A stretch of DNA of 64,000 nucleotides, from contig NZ_LT607416.1 of NCBI RefSeq assembly GCF_900095225.1, forward strand, positions 299,033 through 363,032, read 5' to 3'. Under the pieces are notes generated by a model. The model ran no database searches. It was not told the DNA's origin and saw only the letters and a list, made by a program, of their open reading frames with translations. Below are positions 48,288-57,469 of the stretch, in pieces. Source of the DNA: Pseudomonas sp. UMAB-08 (GTDB taxonomy: Bacteria > Pseudomonadota > Gammaproteobacteria > Pseudomonadales > Pseudomonadaceae). The translations under genes and the position numbers were made by a program. Positions within the stretch are counted from its first letter, which is position 1, and every line of letters begins with the position of its first letter.

Positions 48288-49227
48288 CGAAGGCCCCCAG
48301 TCGTTTGACGATGGACAGGTAAATAGCGATCAGCACGATGGGCACTAGAGTGAAGGCTGCTGCCATGGGCATATTGCCGATAGCGCCTTGTTGGGCGTAG
48401 ACCATGCTGCCGATGAAGTAGCCGGGTGGACCGATCAGTTGCGGCACGATGAAGTCGCCCAAGGTCAGGGAAAAGGTGAAAATTGAACCGGCAGCGATTC
48501 CTGGCACCGACAGCGGCAGCGTCACGTTCATGAAGGTCTGGCGTGGCGTGGCGCCAAGGTCGGCCGAGGCTTGCAACAGCGACGGTGGCAAGCGCTCCAG
48601 TGACGCCTGGATTGGCAGGATCATAAACGGCAGCCAGATGTAGACGAAGACCATGAAACGCCCGAGGTGCGAGGTCGACAAGGTACTGCCGCCCACGCCG
48701 GGAATGCCCAGGATGAACTGCAACACGGGTTCCAGCCCCATGTGCTGAACGAACCACTGCGCCACGCCGCCTTTGGCCAGCAGCAGGGTCCAGGCATAGG
48801 CCTTGACGATGTAGCTGGCCCACATCGGCATCATCACCGCGATGTAGAAAAAGGCCTTGGTCTTGCCCGTGGTATAGCGCGCCATGTAATAGGCGATAGG
48901 GAACGCGACGATGCCGCTGGCAATAGACACCGCCACCGCCATGCCCAAGGTGCGCTTGATGATGTCGAAATTCGCCGGGCTGAACAGGGCCGCGAAGTTG
49001 GCCAGGGTCAGTTCGGGCGTGACCGCCATGGTGAAGTCGTCGAAGGTGTAGAAACCCTGCCACAACAGGGTCAGCAGCGAACCGAGATAGACCGCGCCGA
49101 ACCACAGCAGCGGCGGGATCAGCAGCAGCGCAAGGTAGAGATTGGGTCGGCGATAGAGCAGGTTGGAGAAGCGCCGCAAGGGCGATTGTCCGGGCTGCGT
49201 CGCCGGATGGATGATGGCCTGGCTCAT
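48277..49227 (-). CDS. ABC transporter permease, YdcU/PotH-like
   Basis: A 316-residue permease with six membrane segments and the EAA loop ([25 protein letters not shown]). An N-terminal cytoplasmic extension precedes the first segment ([19 protein letters not shown]). It partners the YdcV-like permease. It starts two bases after the stop of the ATPase gene. Confidence 0.9.
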   Translation of the reverse strand: MSQAIIHPATQPGQSPLRRFSNLLYRRPNLYLALLLIPPLLWFGAVYLGSLLTLLWQGFYTFDDFTMAVTPELTLANFAALFSPANFDIIKRTLGMAVAVSIASGIVAFPIAYYMARYTTGKTKAFFYIAVMMPMWASYIVKAYAWTLLLAKGGVAQWFVQHMGLEPVLQFILGIPGVGGSTLSTSHLGRFMVFVYIWLPFMILPIQASLERLPPSLLQASADLGATPRQTFMNVTLPLSVPGIAAGSIFTFSLTLGDFIVPQLIGPPGYFIGSMVYAQQGAIGNMPMAAAFTLVPIVLIAIYLSIVKRLGAFDAL

Positions 49228-49229
49228 GG

Positions 49230-50270
49230 TTACAGACCCTCGCCCACGGCCGGTTCATGCAGCGTGATCATCGCTTCACGGGCCCAGCGTGCAGTGATTC
49301 GCTGACCGGTCTGGTAGTGCGTGCTGGTGTCCAGCCACTGGTTGTTGGCCTGGCTGACATTCAGGGTCTGGCCATTGTCGAGGGTGAGTTCGTAGCGGGT
49401 GGCGCTGCCTTGGTACTGAATGTCGTGCAGCAGGCCGCTGACCTGAATCTCGTGACTGCCCGCCTGGCCTTCCGCAAAGCGGATGTGTTCCGGGCGAATC
49501 GAAAACGGCTGAGCGATGCCGCTCAATTGCAGGGCCAGTTCGCCGTGCAATACGTTGGAGGTGCCAACGAATTCGGCGACAAAGGTGGTGGCCGGTTTCA
49601 TGTACAGATTGCGCGGGGTATCGACCTGCTCGATGCGACCTTTGTTGAACACCGCCACGCGGTCTGACATGGACAGGGCTTCGGTCTGGTCATGGGTGAC
49701 GAAAATAAAGGTGATGCCGAGTTGGCGCTGGAGCTTCTTCAGCTCGCCTTGCATCTGCTCACGCAGCTTCAAGTCGAGGGCGCCCAGCGGCTCATCGAGC
49801 AGCAGCACGCGGGGCCGATTGACCAAGGCGCGCGCCAGTGCAACGCGTTGACGCTGGCCGCCGGAGAGTTGCACCGGTTTGCGGTCGCCGTAGCCATTGA
49901 GCGCGACCATGGCCAAGGCTTCTTCGGCACGGTTGAGGCGTTCGGTTTTGCCGACGCCCTTGACCTTCAAACCATAGGCAACGTTGTCTCGCACGTTCAT
50001 GTGCGGGAACAGCGCATAGTCCTGGAACACGGTGTTCACATCACGCTGATAAGGCGGCAGGCCCGCCGCCTCTTCGCCATGAATGCGGATTGAACCTGCG
50101 CTCGGCTGCTCAAAACCGGCAATCAAGCGCAGACAGGTCGTTTTGCCCGAGCCCGACGGGCCCAGCATGGAAAAGAACTCGCCGTCCTGGATATCGATGG
50201 AAACCCGGTCAACGGCCTTCACTTCGCCGAACTGACGGGAAACGTGGGTGAATTGGACTGCAAGCGTCAT
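49230..50270 (-). CDS. ABC transporter ATP-binding protein, YdcT/PotA-like
   Basis: A 346-residue ATPase with Walker A (GPSGSGKTT, about residues 38-46), signature LSGGQRQRVALARAL, Walker B (VLLLDEPLGALD), switch His (FVTHDQTEA) and a C-terminal TOBE domain, as in polyamine importers. The frame is open further upstream but ATG 50270 gives the usual start MTLAVQFTHVSRQFG. It energises the two permeases encoded downstream. Confidence 0.92.
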   Translation of the reverse strand: MTLAVQFTHVSRQFGEVKAVDRVSIDIQDGEFFSMLGPSGSGKTTCLRLIAGFEQPSAGSIRIHGEEAAGLPPYQRDVNTVFQDYALFPHMNVRDNVAYGLKVKGVGKTERLNRAEEALAMVALNGYGDRKPVQLSGGQRQRVALARALVNRPRVLLLDEPLGALDLKLREQMQGELKKLQRQLGITFIFVTHDQTEALSMSDRVAVFNKGRIEQVDTPRNLYMKPATTFVAEFVGTSNVLHGELALQLSGIAQPFSIRPEHIRFAEGQAGSHEIQVSGLLHDIQYQGSATRYELTLDNGQTLNVSQANNQWLDTSTHYQTGQRITARWAREAMITLHEPAVGEGL

Positions 50271-50304
50271 GGTGTGTAGCTCCAAAAAGGCGGGTGAATC
50301 ATTT

Positions 50305-50390
50305 GCGACTGCTTTGCAGTCGCTCGCGGGCAAGCCCGCTCCTACAGGGGTAGCGCAGATTTTTGTAGGAGTGTGGCTTGCCCGCGATAA
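50305..50390. repeat. REP pair (BIME-like) between substrate-binding and ATPase genes
   Basis: A hairpin GCGACTGC-TTT-GCAGTCGC (50305-50323) is followed by two inverted REP units: GCGGGCAAGCCCGCTCCTACA (about 50326-50346) and TGTAGGAGTGTGGCTTGCCCGC (about 50364-50385). This is a common Pseudomonas REP pair and differs from the GGCCGTTCCGGCC type at 45855 and 47388. It may lower expression of distal genes relative to the binding protein. Confidence 0.8.
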
Positions 50391-50429
50391 GCCGGGGTCG
50401 CGCTCGACCCGCAGCTCCTTCAGACGGAC

Positions 50430-51581
50430 TCAGCGCCCGCCCATGATCGCGATGTAATCCTGGGTCCAGCGGCTGTACGGCACGAACTTGCCGCCTTCAG
50501 CTTGTGGGGTTTTCCAGAAAGCGATCTTGTCGAACTGGTCGAAACCATTGGTCGCGCACCCTTCGGCACCCAGCAGTTCGCTGGCCTTGCACGCTGCGGG
50601 TACTGCCGGCAAAGAACCGAACCAGGCGGCAACGTCGCCCTGGACTTTGGGTTGCAGCGACCAGTCCATCCACTTGTAGGCACAGTTCGGGTGCTTGGCC
50701 TCGGCGTGGAGCATGGTGGTGTCAGCCCAGCCGGTAGCGCCTTCTTTTGGAATGGTCGAGGCCACAGGCTGTTTGTCAGCCTTGAGGCCATTGACCATGT
50801 AACCCCATGAGCTGGAGGCCGCGACGCCTTCGTTCTTGACGTCACTCATCTGGACGGTGGCGTCGTGCCAATAACGGTGGACCAACGGCTGCTGTTTGCG
50901 CAGCAGGTCGAGGACTGCCTTGTACTGGGTTTCGTTAAGCTCGTACGGGTTTTTAATCCCCAGTTCAGGCTGGGTCGACTTCAGGTACAGCGCGGCATCG
51001 GCGATATAGATCGGGCCGTCATAAGCCTGTACACGGCCTTTGTTGGGCTTGCCGTCTGGCAGGTTTTGCGCTTCGAACACCACGCTCCAGCTGACGGGCG
51101 CGACCTTGAACACATTGGTGTTGTACATCAGCACGTTCGGGCCCCACTGATAAGGCGTGCCGTAGGTTTGCTTGTTGACCACGTACCACGGGCCGTTCGC
51201 CAGGCGCGGGTCGATATTCTTCCAGTTCGGAATCAGCGCGGTGTTGATGGGCTGGACCCGCTTGCCGACGATCAGTCGCAGCGAAGCATCGCCGGACGCC
51301 GTCACCAGGTCATAACCGCCCTTGGCCATCAAGCTGACCATCTCATCGGAGGTGGCGGCAGTTTTGACGCTGACCTTACAGCCGGTCTCTTGCTCGAAGC
51401 CGGTCACCCAATCGTATGCCTTGTCGCTTTCACCCCGTTCGATGTAGCCCGGCCACGCAACAATATCGAGCTGGCCTTCGCCGTCGCCGACGGTTTTGAG
51501 CATCTCTGCTGCGGAGATACCGCAGCTGGTGAACATACCGGTGACTACCGCGCTGAGTAATGCGGTCTTGAGCACTGACAT
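50430..51581 (-). CDS. Periplasmic polyamine-type substrate-binding protein, YdcS-like
   Basis: A 383-residue exported protein. The signal (MSVLKTALLSAVVTGMFTSCG, cleavage near ISA) is followed by VAWPGYIERGESDKAYDWV, TAATSDEMVSLM, DLVTASGDASLRLIVGKRVQPIN and YGTPYQWGPNVLMYNT, which match YdcS of E. coli almost segment by segment. It should deliver putrescine or a related amine to the permeases encoded downstream. It starts 118 bases after the second dehydrogenase gene, with a hairpin between, so it may have its own promoter. Confidence 0.9.
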   Translation of the reverse strand: MSVLKTALLSAVVTGMFTSCGISAAEMLKTVGDGEGQLDIVAWPGYIERGESDKAYDWVTGFEQETGCKVSVKTAATSDEMVSLMAKGGYDLVTASGDASLRLIVGKRVQPINTALIPNWKNIDPRLANGPWYVVNKQTYGTPYQWGPNVLMYNTNVFKVAPVSWSVVFEAQNLPDGKPNKGRVQAYDGPIYIADAALYLKSTQPELGIKNPYELNETQYKAVLDLLRKQQPLVHRYWHDATVQMSDVKNEGVAASSSWGYMVNGLKADKQPVASTIPKEGATGWADTTMLHAEAKHPNCAYKWMDWSLQPKVQGDVAAWFGSLPAVPAACKASELLGAEGCATNGFDQFDKIAFWKTPQAEGGKFVPYSRWTQDYIAIMGGR

Positions 51582-51687
51582 GGGATTCCCTCTTCTTTAA
51601 TTATGGTCGGGGCAGTTTTGAACGGGTACGGCATGCCCTCTTCGGGCTGATTATTAGAGTGCTGTAAAGCGTAGTGCAGTCATTCGT

Positions 51688-51709
51688 CTTGAGCGTTGCT
51701 CAGCTCAAG
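51688..51709. terminator. Stem-loop across the stop of the second dehydrogenase gene
   Basis: CTTGAGC (51688-51694) and GCTCAAG (51703-51709) with an eight-base loop covering the stop codon at 51700-51702. No T run. It could separate the dehydrogenase message from the transporter genes. Confidence 0.35.
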
Positions 51710-53202
51710 TCTTGCCCGTGACGCGCCATGATGTGGCGCACCACGCTGTAGTCCTGCAACGAGTCGCTGGACAAATCCTTGCCATAACCCGAGCGCTTGA
51801 GGCCGCCGTGGGGCATTTCGCTGACCAGCATGAAATGGCTGTTGATCCAGGTGCATCCGTACTGCAAGCGCGCGGCCACTTGCATGGCTTTATCCAGATT
51901 TTGGGTCCAGATCGACGACGCCAGGCCGTATTCCGAGTCGTTGGCCCAGTCCACGGCTTGCTCAAGCTGATCGAAGCGAGTCACGGTAACAACCGGACCG
52001 AATACTTCGCGCTGGACGATCTCGTCGGTCTGTTTACAGCCGGCGAGCAGGGTCGGCTGATAGTAGAAGCCTGCCCCGGAATGCACCGCCGCACCCGTAA
52101 CGCGCTCGATGTGTGGCTGGCCCAATGCGCGCTCGACGAAGCTGGCGACCCGATCACGCTGGCGGGTGCTGATCAGCGGACCGATTTCATTGTCGGCGTC
52201 ACGTTTGCCGGCAAAGCGCAGGCTGCTGACCGCCGCGCCGAGTTCGGCCACCAAGCGATCATGAATGCCTGTCTGTGCGTAGATTCGGCACGCGGCGGTG
52301 CAGTCCTGGCCTGCGTTGTAGTAGCCATACGTGCGCACGCCCTCGACCACTGCCTGAATGTCGGCGTCGTTGCAGACGATGACCGGTGCTTTGCCGCCCA
52401 GTTCCAGGTGCGTGCGTTTGAGGGTTTTGGCGGCTGCCTGAAGAATTTTCTGTCCAGTAACGATGTCGCCGGTCAGCGACACCATGCGCACTTTCGGGTG
52501 GCTGACCAAATGGCTGCCGACACCTTCGCCGCCGCCGCAGATGATATTGATGACCCCACGTGGCAATAGCTCAGCCAGCGCCGGGGCCAGCGCCAGGATC
52601 GACAGCGGTGTGTGTTCGGACGGTTTGAACACCAACGTATTACCCGCCGCCAGTGCCGGGGCGATTTTCCAGGCGGCCATCATGATCGGGTAATTCCACG
52701 GTGCGATGGACGCCACTACGCCGATCGGGTCACGCCGAACCATGCTGGTGTAGCCGGGCAGGTATTCGCCGGAGAGTTGCCCGGTCTGGCAGCGCACGGC
52801 ACCGGCAAAAAAACGGAACACGTCGACCGTGGCGCTCAAATCATCCTGGCGCGCCAGGTGCAGGGGCTTGCCGCAGTTCAGCGATTCCAGGCGGGCGAGT
52901 TGGTCGGCTTGTTTTTCAATGACGTTGGCAATAGACAGCAGGATGTTCGAGCGTTGTTGCGGTGTGGTTCGAGACCAGCTGGCAAAGGCCCTGTGAGCGG
53001 CGAGGATTGCGGCTTCGACTTGTTCAATGCTGGCTTCAGCGATATGGGTCAACACTTCGCCAGTGGCCGGATTGAGGATCGGCTCGACGAAACCTTGGCC
53101 TGCGACCAGTTCACCGTCGATTAACAGTGCCGTGAACAATGGGGTCGGGTGCGCGCCGGGCATGTTGGGTGCTCTCTTTTTTTGTGTGGCCGTGGGGTCC
53201 AT
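51700..53202 (-). CDS. Second aminobutyraldehyde dehydrogenase-like protein (PatD family)
   Basis: A 500-residue aldehyde dehydrogenase, paralogue of the one at 45917-47341, with [16 protein letters not shown], nucleophile Cys301 ([14 protein letters not shown]) and the same [21 protein letters not shown]. It likely oxidises a different omega-aminoaldehyde. ATG 53202 has AAGGAG seven bases upstream and gives a polar 20-residue N-terminal extension; ATG 53163 would give the more usual length. It is the first gene of the block after the LysR regulator. Confidence 0.85.
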   Translation of the reverse strand: MDPTATQKKRAPNMPGAHPTPLFTALLIDGELVAGQGFVEPILNPATGEVLTHIAEASIEQVEAAILAAHRAFASWSRTTPQQRSNILLSIANVIEKQADQLARLESLNCGKPLHLARQDDLSATVDVFRFFAGAVRCQTGQLSGEYLPGYTSMVRRDPIGVVASIAPWNYPIMMAAWKIAPALAAGNTLVFKPSEHTPLSILALAPALAELLPRGVINIICGGGEGVGSHLVSHPKVRMVSLTGDIVTGQKILQAAAKTLKRTHLELGGKAPVIVCNDADIQAVVEGVRTYGYYNAGQDCTAACRIYAQTGIHDRLVAELGAAVSSLRFAGKRDADNEIGPLISTRQRDRVASFVERALGQPHIERVTGAAVHSGAGFYYQPTLLAGCKQTDEIVQREVFGPVVTVTRFDQLEQAVDWANDSEYGLASSIWTQNLDKAMQVAARLQYGCTWINSHFMLVSEMPHGGLKRSGYGKDLSSDSLQDYSVVRHIMARHGQDLS

Positions 53203-53298
53203 GGGCTTGCTCCTTGGCGCGCCCGGCCATCTATAGCCACAGAGACTAGTGCGCGGGCGAGAGGTCGACAAATGCTAAATACTGAAACCAGCGTTCGA

Positions 53299-54213
53299 TT
53301 AAATAGATAGCCTGCGCCCGGTATGAGGCTGTTCCCGGGCGACGCTCAAAAAGGGGTCGACCAACGCGGGCCGGGCCGTGCCTCGGCGCCATGCCAGGCC
53401 TACGTCCAGGGTCTGACTGAGGTCCGCCAAGGGGCGCGCTTCGATGATGTCGCCCTCCAGCGACCAGGGCCGATAGGTCATGTCTGGCTGGATGGAGACC
53501 CCGAGTCCGGCTGCCACCAGGCTCCGAACCGCTTCGGTCGAGGCTGTGCGCAGGGTGATGTGCGGCTGTAGACCGGCTCGCGACCACATGCGCTGGGCAT
53601 TCATGTCCATTTCGTCGACATTGAGCTGAATGAGCGGCTCGCGAGCGATGTCTGCCAGGTTGATGCTGTCGTGTTCCAGCAGGGGATGCTGCGCAGGCAA
53701 CCAGACCCGGTGCGGCGAATGGGTGAGTACTTCGGTTTGCAGGGCGTAGCGGTCTTCGAGGTTGGACAGGATCAACACCCCGACATCAATCTCGCCGCTG
53801 ACCAGCAAATGCTCGATATACGGGCGCTCGTCTTCCATCACTCGGATGTCGACGTTGGGGTAGGCGCGCTGAAAACGGGTCAACAAGTCCGCCAGGTAAT
53901 AGCCCGCCACCAGGCTGGTCACGCCGACGATCAACTGGCCTGCCACCTGGTCGGTGCTTTGTTGCAGGCTGCGCTTTGCGTTGTCCACCGTGGCCAGGAT
54001 CAAGTGCGCCTGGCGCAGGAACTGGTGGCCCTGATGCGTCAGGCTCATGCCCTTGGCGTGGCGGTTGAACAGCGTGACGCCGATTTCCTGTTCCAGTTGC
54101 TGGATCGCCAGCGTCAGCGTGGACTGGGAAATGTACACCGCCTGCGCAGCGGCCGAGATCGAACCGGTTTCCGCGACCGCGATGAAGTGACGGATCTGGC
54201 GCAACGTCATCAT
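53299..54213 (-). CDS. LysR-family transcriptional regulator
   Basis: A 304-residue regulator with the N-terminal winged helix-turn-helix (MMTLRQIRHFIAVAETGSISAAAQAVYISQSTLTLAIQQLEQEIG) and a periplasmic-binding-like effector domain (LIVGVTSLVAGYYLADLLTRF). The frame is open further upstream, but ATG 54213 places the helix-turn-helix at the correct distance. It lies 96 bases upstream of the second dehydrogenase gene on the same strand, unlike the usual divergent LysR layout, and may control the polyamine block. Confidence 0.87.
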   Translation of the reverse strand: MMTLRQIRHFIAVAETGSISAAAQAVYISQSTLTLAIQQLEQEIGVTLFNRHAKGMSLTHQGHQFLRQAHLILATVDNAKRSLQQSTDQVAGQLIVGVTSLVAGYYLADLLTRFQRAYPNVDIRVMEDERPYIEHLLVSGEIDVGVLILSNLEDRYALQTEVLTHSPHRVWLPAQHPLLEHDSINLADIAREPLIQLNVDEMDMNAQRMWSRAGLQPHITLRTASTEAVRSLVAAGLGVSIQPDMTYRPWSLEGDIIEARPLADLSQTLDVGLAWRRGTARPALVDPFLSVAREQPHTGRRLSI

Positions 54214-54409
54214 GAGGGATTGCTCTGGCGAGGTTTTTGATTGGTTTTTTAGATGTTTCAGAGTGTATATCTTTTTAATCGATAGTTGAGCGAGTGACGC
54301 GGCCCCTATGGCCATGCAACATTTCGAAGCACTCATCAAACCTGCCCGGACACACTTCGTTCTACTCTGCTTGCCACGAAACGACTGACAAGTCCCTGGA
54401 GGCTTTCCC

Positions 54410-55159
54410 ATGAACACGCGTGGCTTACTCGATCAACTGCTTAAATCCGGGCAGGACCTGCTGCAGAACAAAACTGGCGCACGGACGGGTAATCATTCCG
54501 ATAACAACGCCCCTGCTGCGGGCGGTTTAGGGGGGTTAGGCGGTTTGCTCGGTGGGGCGGGTGGAGGTTTGGGCGGGCTCCTGTCCGGTGCGGGCGGCGG
54601 CGCATTGGCGGCCGGTGCGATGGGGTTGCTAATGGGCAATAAAACCGCACGTAAGGTCGGAGGCAAGGCGCTGACCTACGGCGGTCTCGCGGCGCTGGGC
54701 GTCCTGGCCTACAAGGCTTATGGCAATTGGCAAGCCAATCAAGGCTCAGCCCCACAGTCCGAGCCGCAAACCATCGACCGTCTGCCAGCGCCGCAGGTCG
54801 AAGAACACAGCCAGGCGATTCTCAGGGCGCTGGTAGCGGCGGCCAAGGCAGATGGCCACGTCGATGAGCGTGAGCGTCAGCTAATAGAAGGTGAATTCAC
54901 CAAGCTGACCAACGATCAGGAGCTGCAGCACTGGTTGCAGGCCGAACTCAACAAGCCTCTCGACCCGGCAGAGGTCGCCCGAGCGGCGAACACGCCGGAA
55001 ATGGCAGCCGAAATGTACATCGCCAGTGTGATGCTGGTGGATGAGGAACACTTCATGGAACGCGCTTACCTCGACGAACTTGCTCGCCAACTCCGGCTGG
55101 ACCCGGCGCTCAAGGCAGAGCTTGAGGCGCAGGTGCGGCAGGCTTCTCATAACGGGTAA
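54410..55159 (+). CDS. TerB/DUF533 (YebE-like) protein
   Basis: A 249-residue protein with a glycine-rich segment (about 38-70, GGLGGLGGLLGGAGGG and similar), one hydrophobic helix (about 85-105, LTYGGLAALGVLAYKAYG), and a C-terminal TerB-like helical domain with a metal-type motif AAKADGHVDERERQLI. YebE-type proteins are inner-membrane proteins of unknown role. CTGGAGG precedes ATG 54410. It stands alone upstream of the wsp operon. Confidence 0.85.
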   Translation: MNTRGLLDQLLKSGQDLLQNKTGARTGNHSDNNAPAAGGLGGLGGLLGGAGGGLGGLLSGAGGGALAAGAMGLLMGNKTARKVGGKALTYGGLAALGVLAYKAYGNWQANQGSAPQSEPQTIDRLPAPQVEEHSQAILRALVAAAKADGHVDERERQLIEGEFTKLTNDQELQHWLQAELNKPLDPAEVARAANTPEMAAEMYIASVMLVDEEHFMERAYLDELARQLRLDPALKAELEAQVRQASHNG

Positions 55160-55215
55160 GTAACCGGCTGAAAGTATGTCGGAAACATCCGTATTAGCCT
55201 TAGGGGGGGCTGGGC

Positions 55216-55221
55216 TATACT
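55216..55221 (+). promoter_or_regulatory. -10-like box upstream of wspA
   Basis: TATACT lies 80 bases before the wspA start in the 141-base gap after the TerB gene. No good -35 is seen, so this is only a candidate. Confidence 0.3.
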
Positions 55222-55300
55222 CGGCCCGCTTTGGGCCGTCTGTTGGTCCACTTCTTGAACTCGGCGGATTCTGCCGGTGTTGAACTCTTGAGGGCTGACT

Positions 55301-56923
55301 GTGAAGAATTGGACGTTGCGCCAACGGATTCTGGCGAGTTTCGCTGTGATCATCGCCATCATGTTGTTGATGGTTGTCGTGTCGTACTCCCGACTGCTTT
55401 CTATTCAGTCCAGCGAGGAGCAGGTCCGCACTGATGCTCTGCCGGGCCTTTATTACAGCACCACCATCCGCAATGCATGGGGCACTAGTTACGTTGTCGC
55501 CTTGAAGCTGCTCGGCGAAGACGAAGGTCGGCAGCTTACGACGGCTGAAATTGAGCAGTTCAAGGCTAACGAAGCCATCCTCGAAAACGAAGTGAACAAC
55601 TATAAGAAAACCATTTTCAGCGCAGATGATCAGGTCCGGTTCGATGCATTTGAGAGGCAACATGAGGTTTATCGGAAAGCCCTCGATGAAGTGCTCGTGC
55701 TTTATCAAGCCAATGATTTTATCAAGGCCCGCAGTGCGCTCAACACGCAGCTGTCTCCTGTCTGGAATCTGGGCCGCGATCTGATCAATACGTTGATCAC
55801 CGAAAACAAGAAACTGGCTGACCATGCGGCCGAATCAATTAGCGTCTCGGTGGCTGACGCGAAAATCAGCATGGGTATTTCCCTGCTGATCGCCCTCGCT
55901 GCTGCCGCGAGCTGTGGCTTGCTGTTAATGCGCGCAATCATGGCGCCCATGCAGCGCATCGTGCAGATTCTCGAGATCATGCGCACCGGTGACTTGAGCA
56001 AGCGCCTGGACCTGGACCGCAAGGATGAGTTCGGTGCAGTCGAAACCGGCTTCAACGACATGATGGCCGAGCTGACGGGCCTGGTTTCACAGGCTCAGCG
56101 CTCGTCGGTACAGGTCACCACCTCGGTGACCGAGATCGCCGCGACCTCCAGGCAGCAGCAGGCCACGGCCACCGAAACGGCTGCCACCACCACGGAAATC
56201 GGCGCGACCTCCAGGGAAATCGCCGCCACGTCCCGTGATCTGGTGCGCACCATGACCGAGGTTACCTCCGCCGCGGACCAGGCTTCGATCCTTGCAGGCT
56301 CCGGCCAGCAAGGCCTGGCGCGCATGGAAGAGACCATGCATCAGGTGATGGGGGCGGCCGATCTGGTCAACGCCAAGTTGGCGATCCTCAATGAGAAGGC
56401 CGGCAACATCAATCAGGTGGTAGTGACCATCGTCAAAGTGGCCGACCAGACCAACCTCTTGTCGCTCAACGCGGCCATCGAAGCGGAAAAAGCCGGCGAA
56501 TATGGGCGCGGTTTTGCCGTGGTTGCGACTGAAGTACGTCGTTTGGCCGATCAGACCGCCGTGGCAACGTACGACATCGAACAGATGGTTCGTGAGATTC
56601 AGTCGGCCGTGTCCGCAGGCGTGATGGGCATGGACAAGTTCTCCGAAGAAGTCCGTCGTGGCATGTTCGAAGTGACCCAGGTCGGCGAACAGCTTTCGCA
56701 GATCATCTATCAGGTGCAGGCGTTGGCGCCGCGAGTCCTGATGGTCAATGAAGGCATGCAGGCGCAGGCCACCGGTGCCGAACAGATCAATCAGGCGCTG
56801 GTGCAACTGGGTGATGCCAGCAGCCAGACAGTGGAGTCGTTGCGTCAGGCCAGTTTCGCGATTGATGAACTGAGTCAGGTGGCGGTGGGGCTGCGCAGCG
56901 GCGTCTCGCGTTTCAAAGTCTGA
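55301..56923 (+). CDS. wspA: Surface-sensing methyl-accepting chemoreceptor WspA
   Basis: A 540-residue receptor: membrane segment about 10-30, periplasmic four-helix domain, membrane segment about 187-212, HAMP, and a cytoplasmic methyl-accepting domain with the hairpin tip KVADQTNLLSLNAAIEAEKAGEYGRGFAVVATEVRRLADQ (about 375-415). WspA senses surface contact or envelope stress and drives the kinase WspE. The start is GTG 55301 with GAGGG upstream. It heads a seven-gene operon in the standard order. Confidence 0.93.
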   Translation: MKNWTLRQRILASFAVIIAIMLLMVVVSYSRLLSIQSSEEQVRTDALPGLYYSTTIRNAWGTSYVVALKLLGEDEGRQLTTAEIEQFKANEAILENEVNNYKKTIFSADDQVRFDAFERQHEVYRKALDEVLVLYQANDFIKARSALNTQLSPVWNLGRDLINTLITENKKLADHAAESISVSVADAKISMGISLLIALAAAASCGLLLMRAIMAPMQRIVQILEIMRTGDLSKRLDLDRKDEFGAVETGFNDMMAELTGLVSQAQRSSVQVTTSVTEIAATSRQQQATATETAATTTEIGATSREIAATSRDLVRTMTEVTSAADQASILAGSGQQGLARMEETMHQVMGAADLVNAKLAILNEKAGNINQVVVTIVKVADQTNLLSLNAAIEAEKAGEYGRGFAVVATEVRRLADQTAVATYDIEQMVREIQSAVSAGVMGMDKFSEEVRRGMFEVTQVGEQLSQIIYQVQALAPRVLMVNEGMQAQATGAEQINQALVQLGDASSQTVESLRQASFAIDELSQVAVGLRSGVSRFKV

Positions 56924-56932
56924 GACCGGACG

Positions 56933-57469
56933 ATGATCGAGCACTCAACCAAGCGTGGCGCCCCGGCGTTACCGCAGAACAAGCTGTTTTTGTTGTTTCG
57001 CATAGGTGACGAGCGTTACGCCCTGGAGGCGGTCGAAATCGCCGAAGTACTCCCACGTTTGCATCTCAGGCTCATCCCCCAGGCGCCGCATTGGGTGGCC
57101 GGGGTGTTTGCGCACCGGGGCGTGGTGGTGCCGGTGATTGATCTCAGTGCGCTCACCTTTGGTCGTCCGGCACAGGCTCGAACCAGCACCCGTCTGGTCC
57201 TGGTTCACTATCGACCGGACGCTGACCGATCAGGCCAACTGCTCGGCCTGATCCTGGAGCAGGCCACTGACACCCTGCGTTGCCCGCCTCGCGAGTTCAA
57301 GGAATACGGTCTGGATAATCGACTGTCGCCCTACCTCGGCCCTGTCCGCGAGGACGAGCATGGTTTGTTGCAATGGATTCGGGTTCAGGACCTGCTCAGT
57401 GATTCGGTGCGCGAGCTGCTTTATCCTGCCCAACCCTTGAGTATCGAACTGTTTGAGGAGGCGCCATGA
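56933..57469 (+). CDS. wspB: CheW-type coupling protein WspB
   Basis: A 178-residue CheW-domain protein (FRIGDERYALEAVEIAEVLPR, GVFAHRGVVVPVIDLSAL) that links receptor and kinase. It starts nine bases after wspA and its stop overlaps the wspC start by four bases. Confidence 0.92.
   Translation: MIEHSTKRGAPALPQNKLFLLFRIGDERYALEAVEIAEVLPRLHLRLIPQAPHWVAGVFAHRGVVVPVIDLSALTFGRPAQARTSTRLVLVHYRPDADRSGQLLGLILEQATDTLRCPPREFKEYGLDNRLSPYLGPVREDEHGLLQWIRVQDLLSDSVRELLYPAQPLSIELFEEAP

Noticed and set aside
50305..50390. CRISPR-like repeats
   Set aside because: Only two inverted REP units, no regular direct repeats or spacers, and no cas genes.
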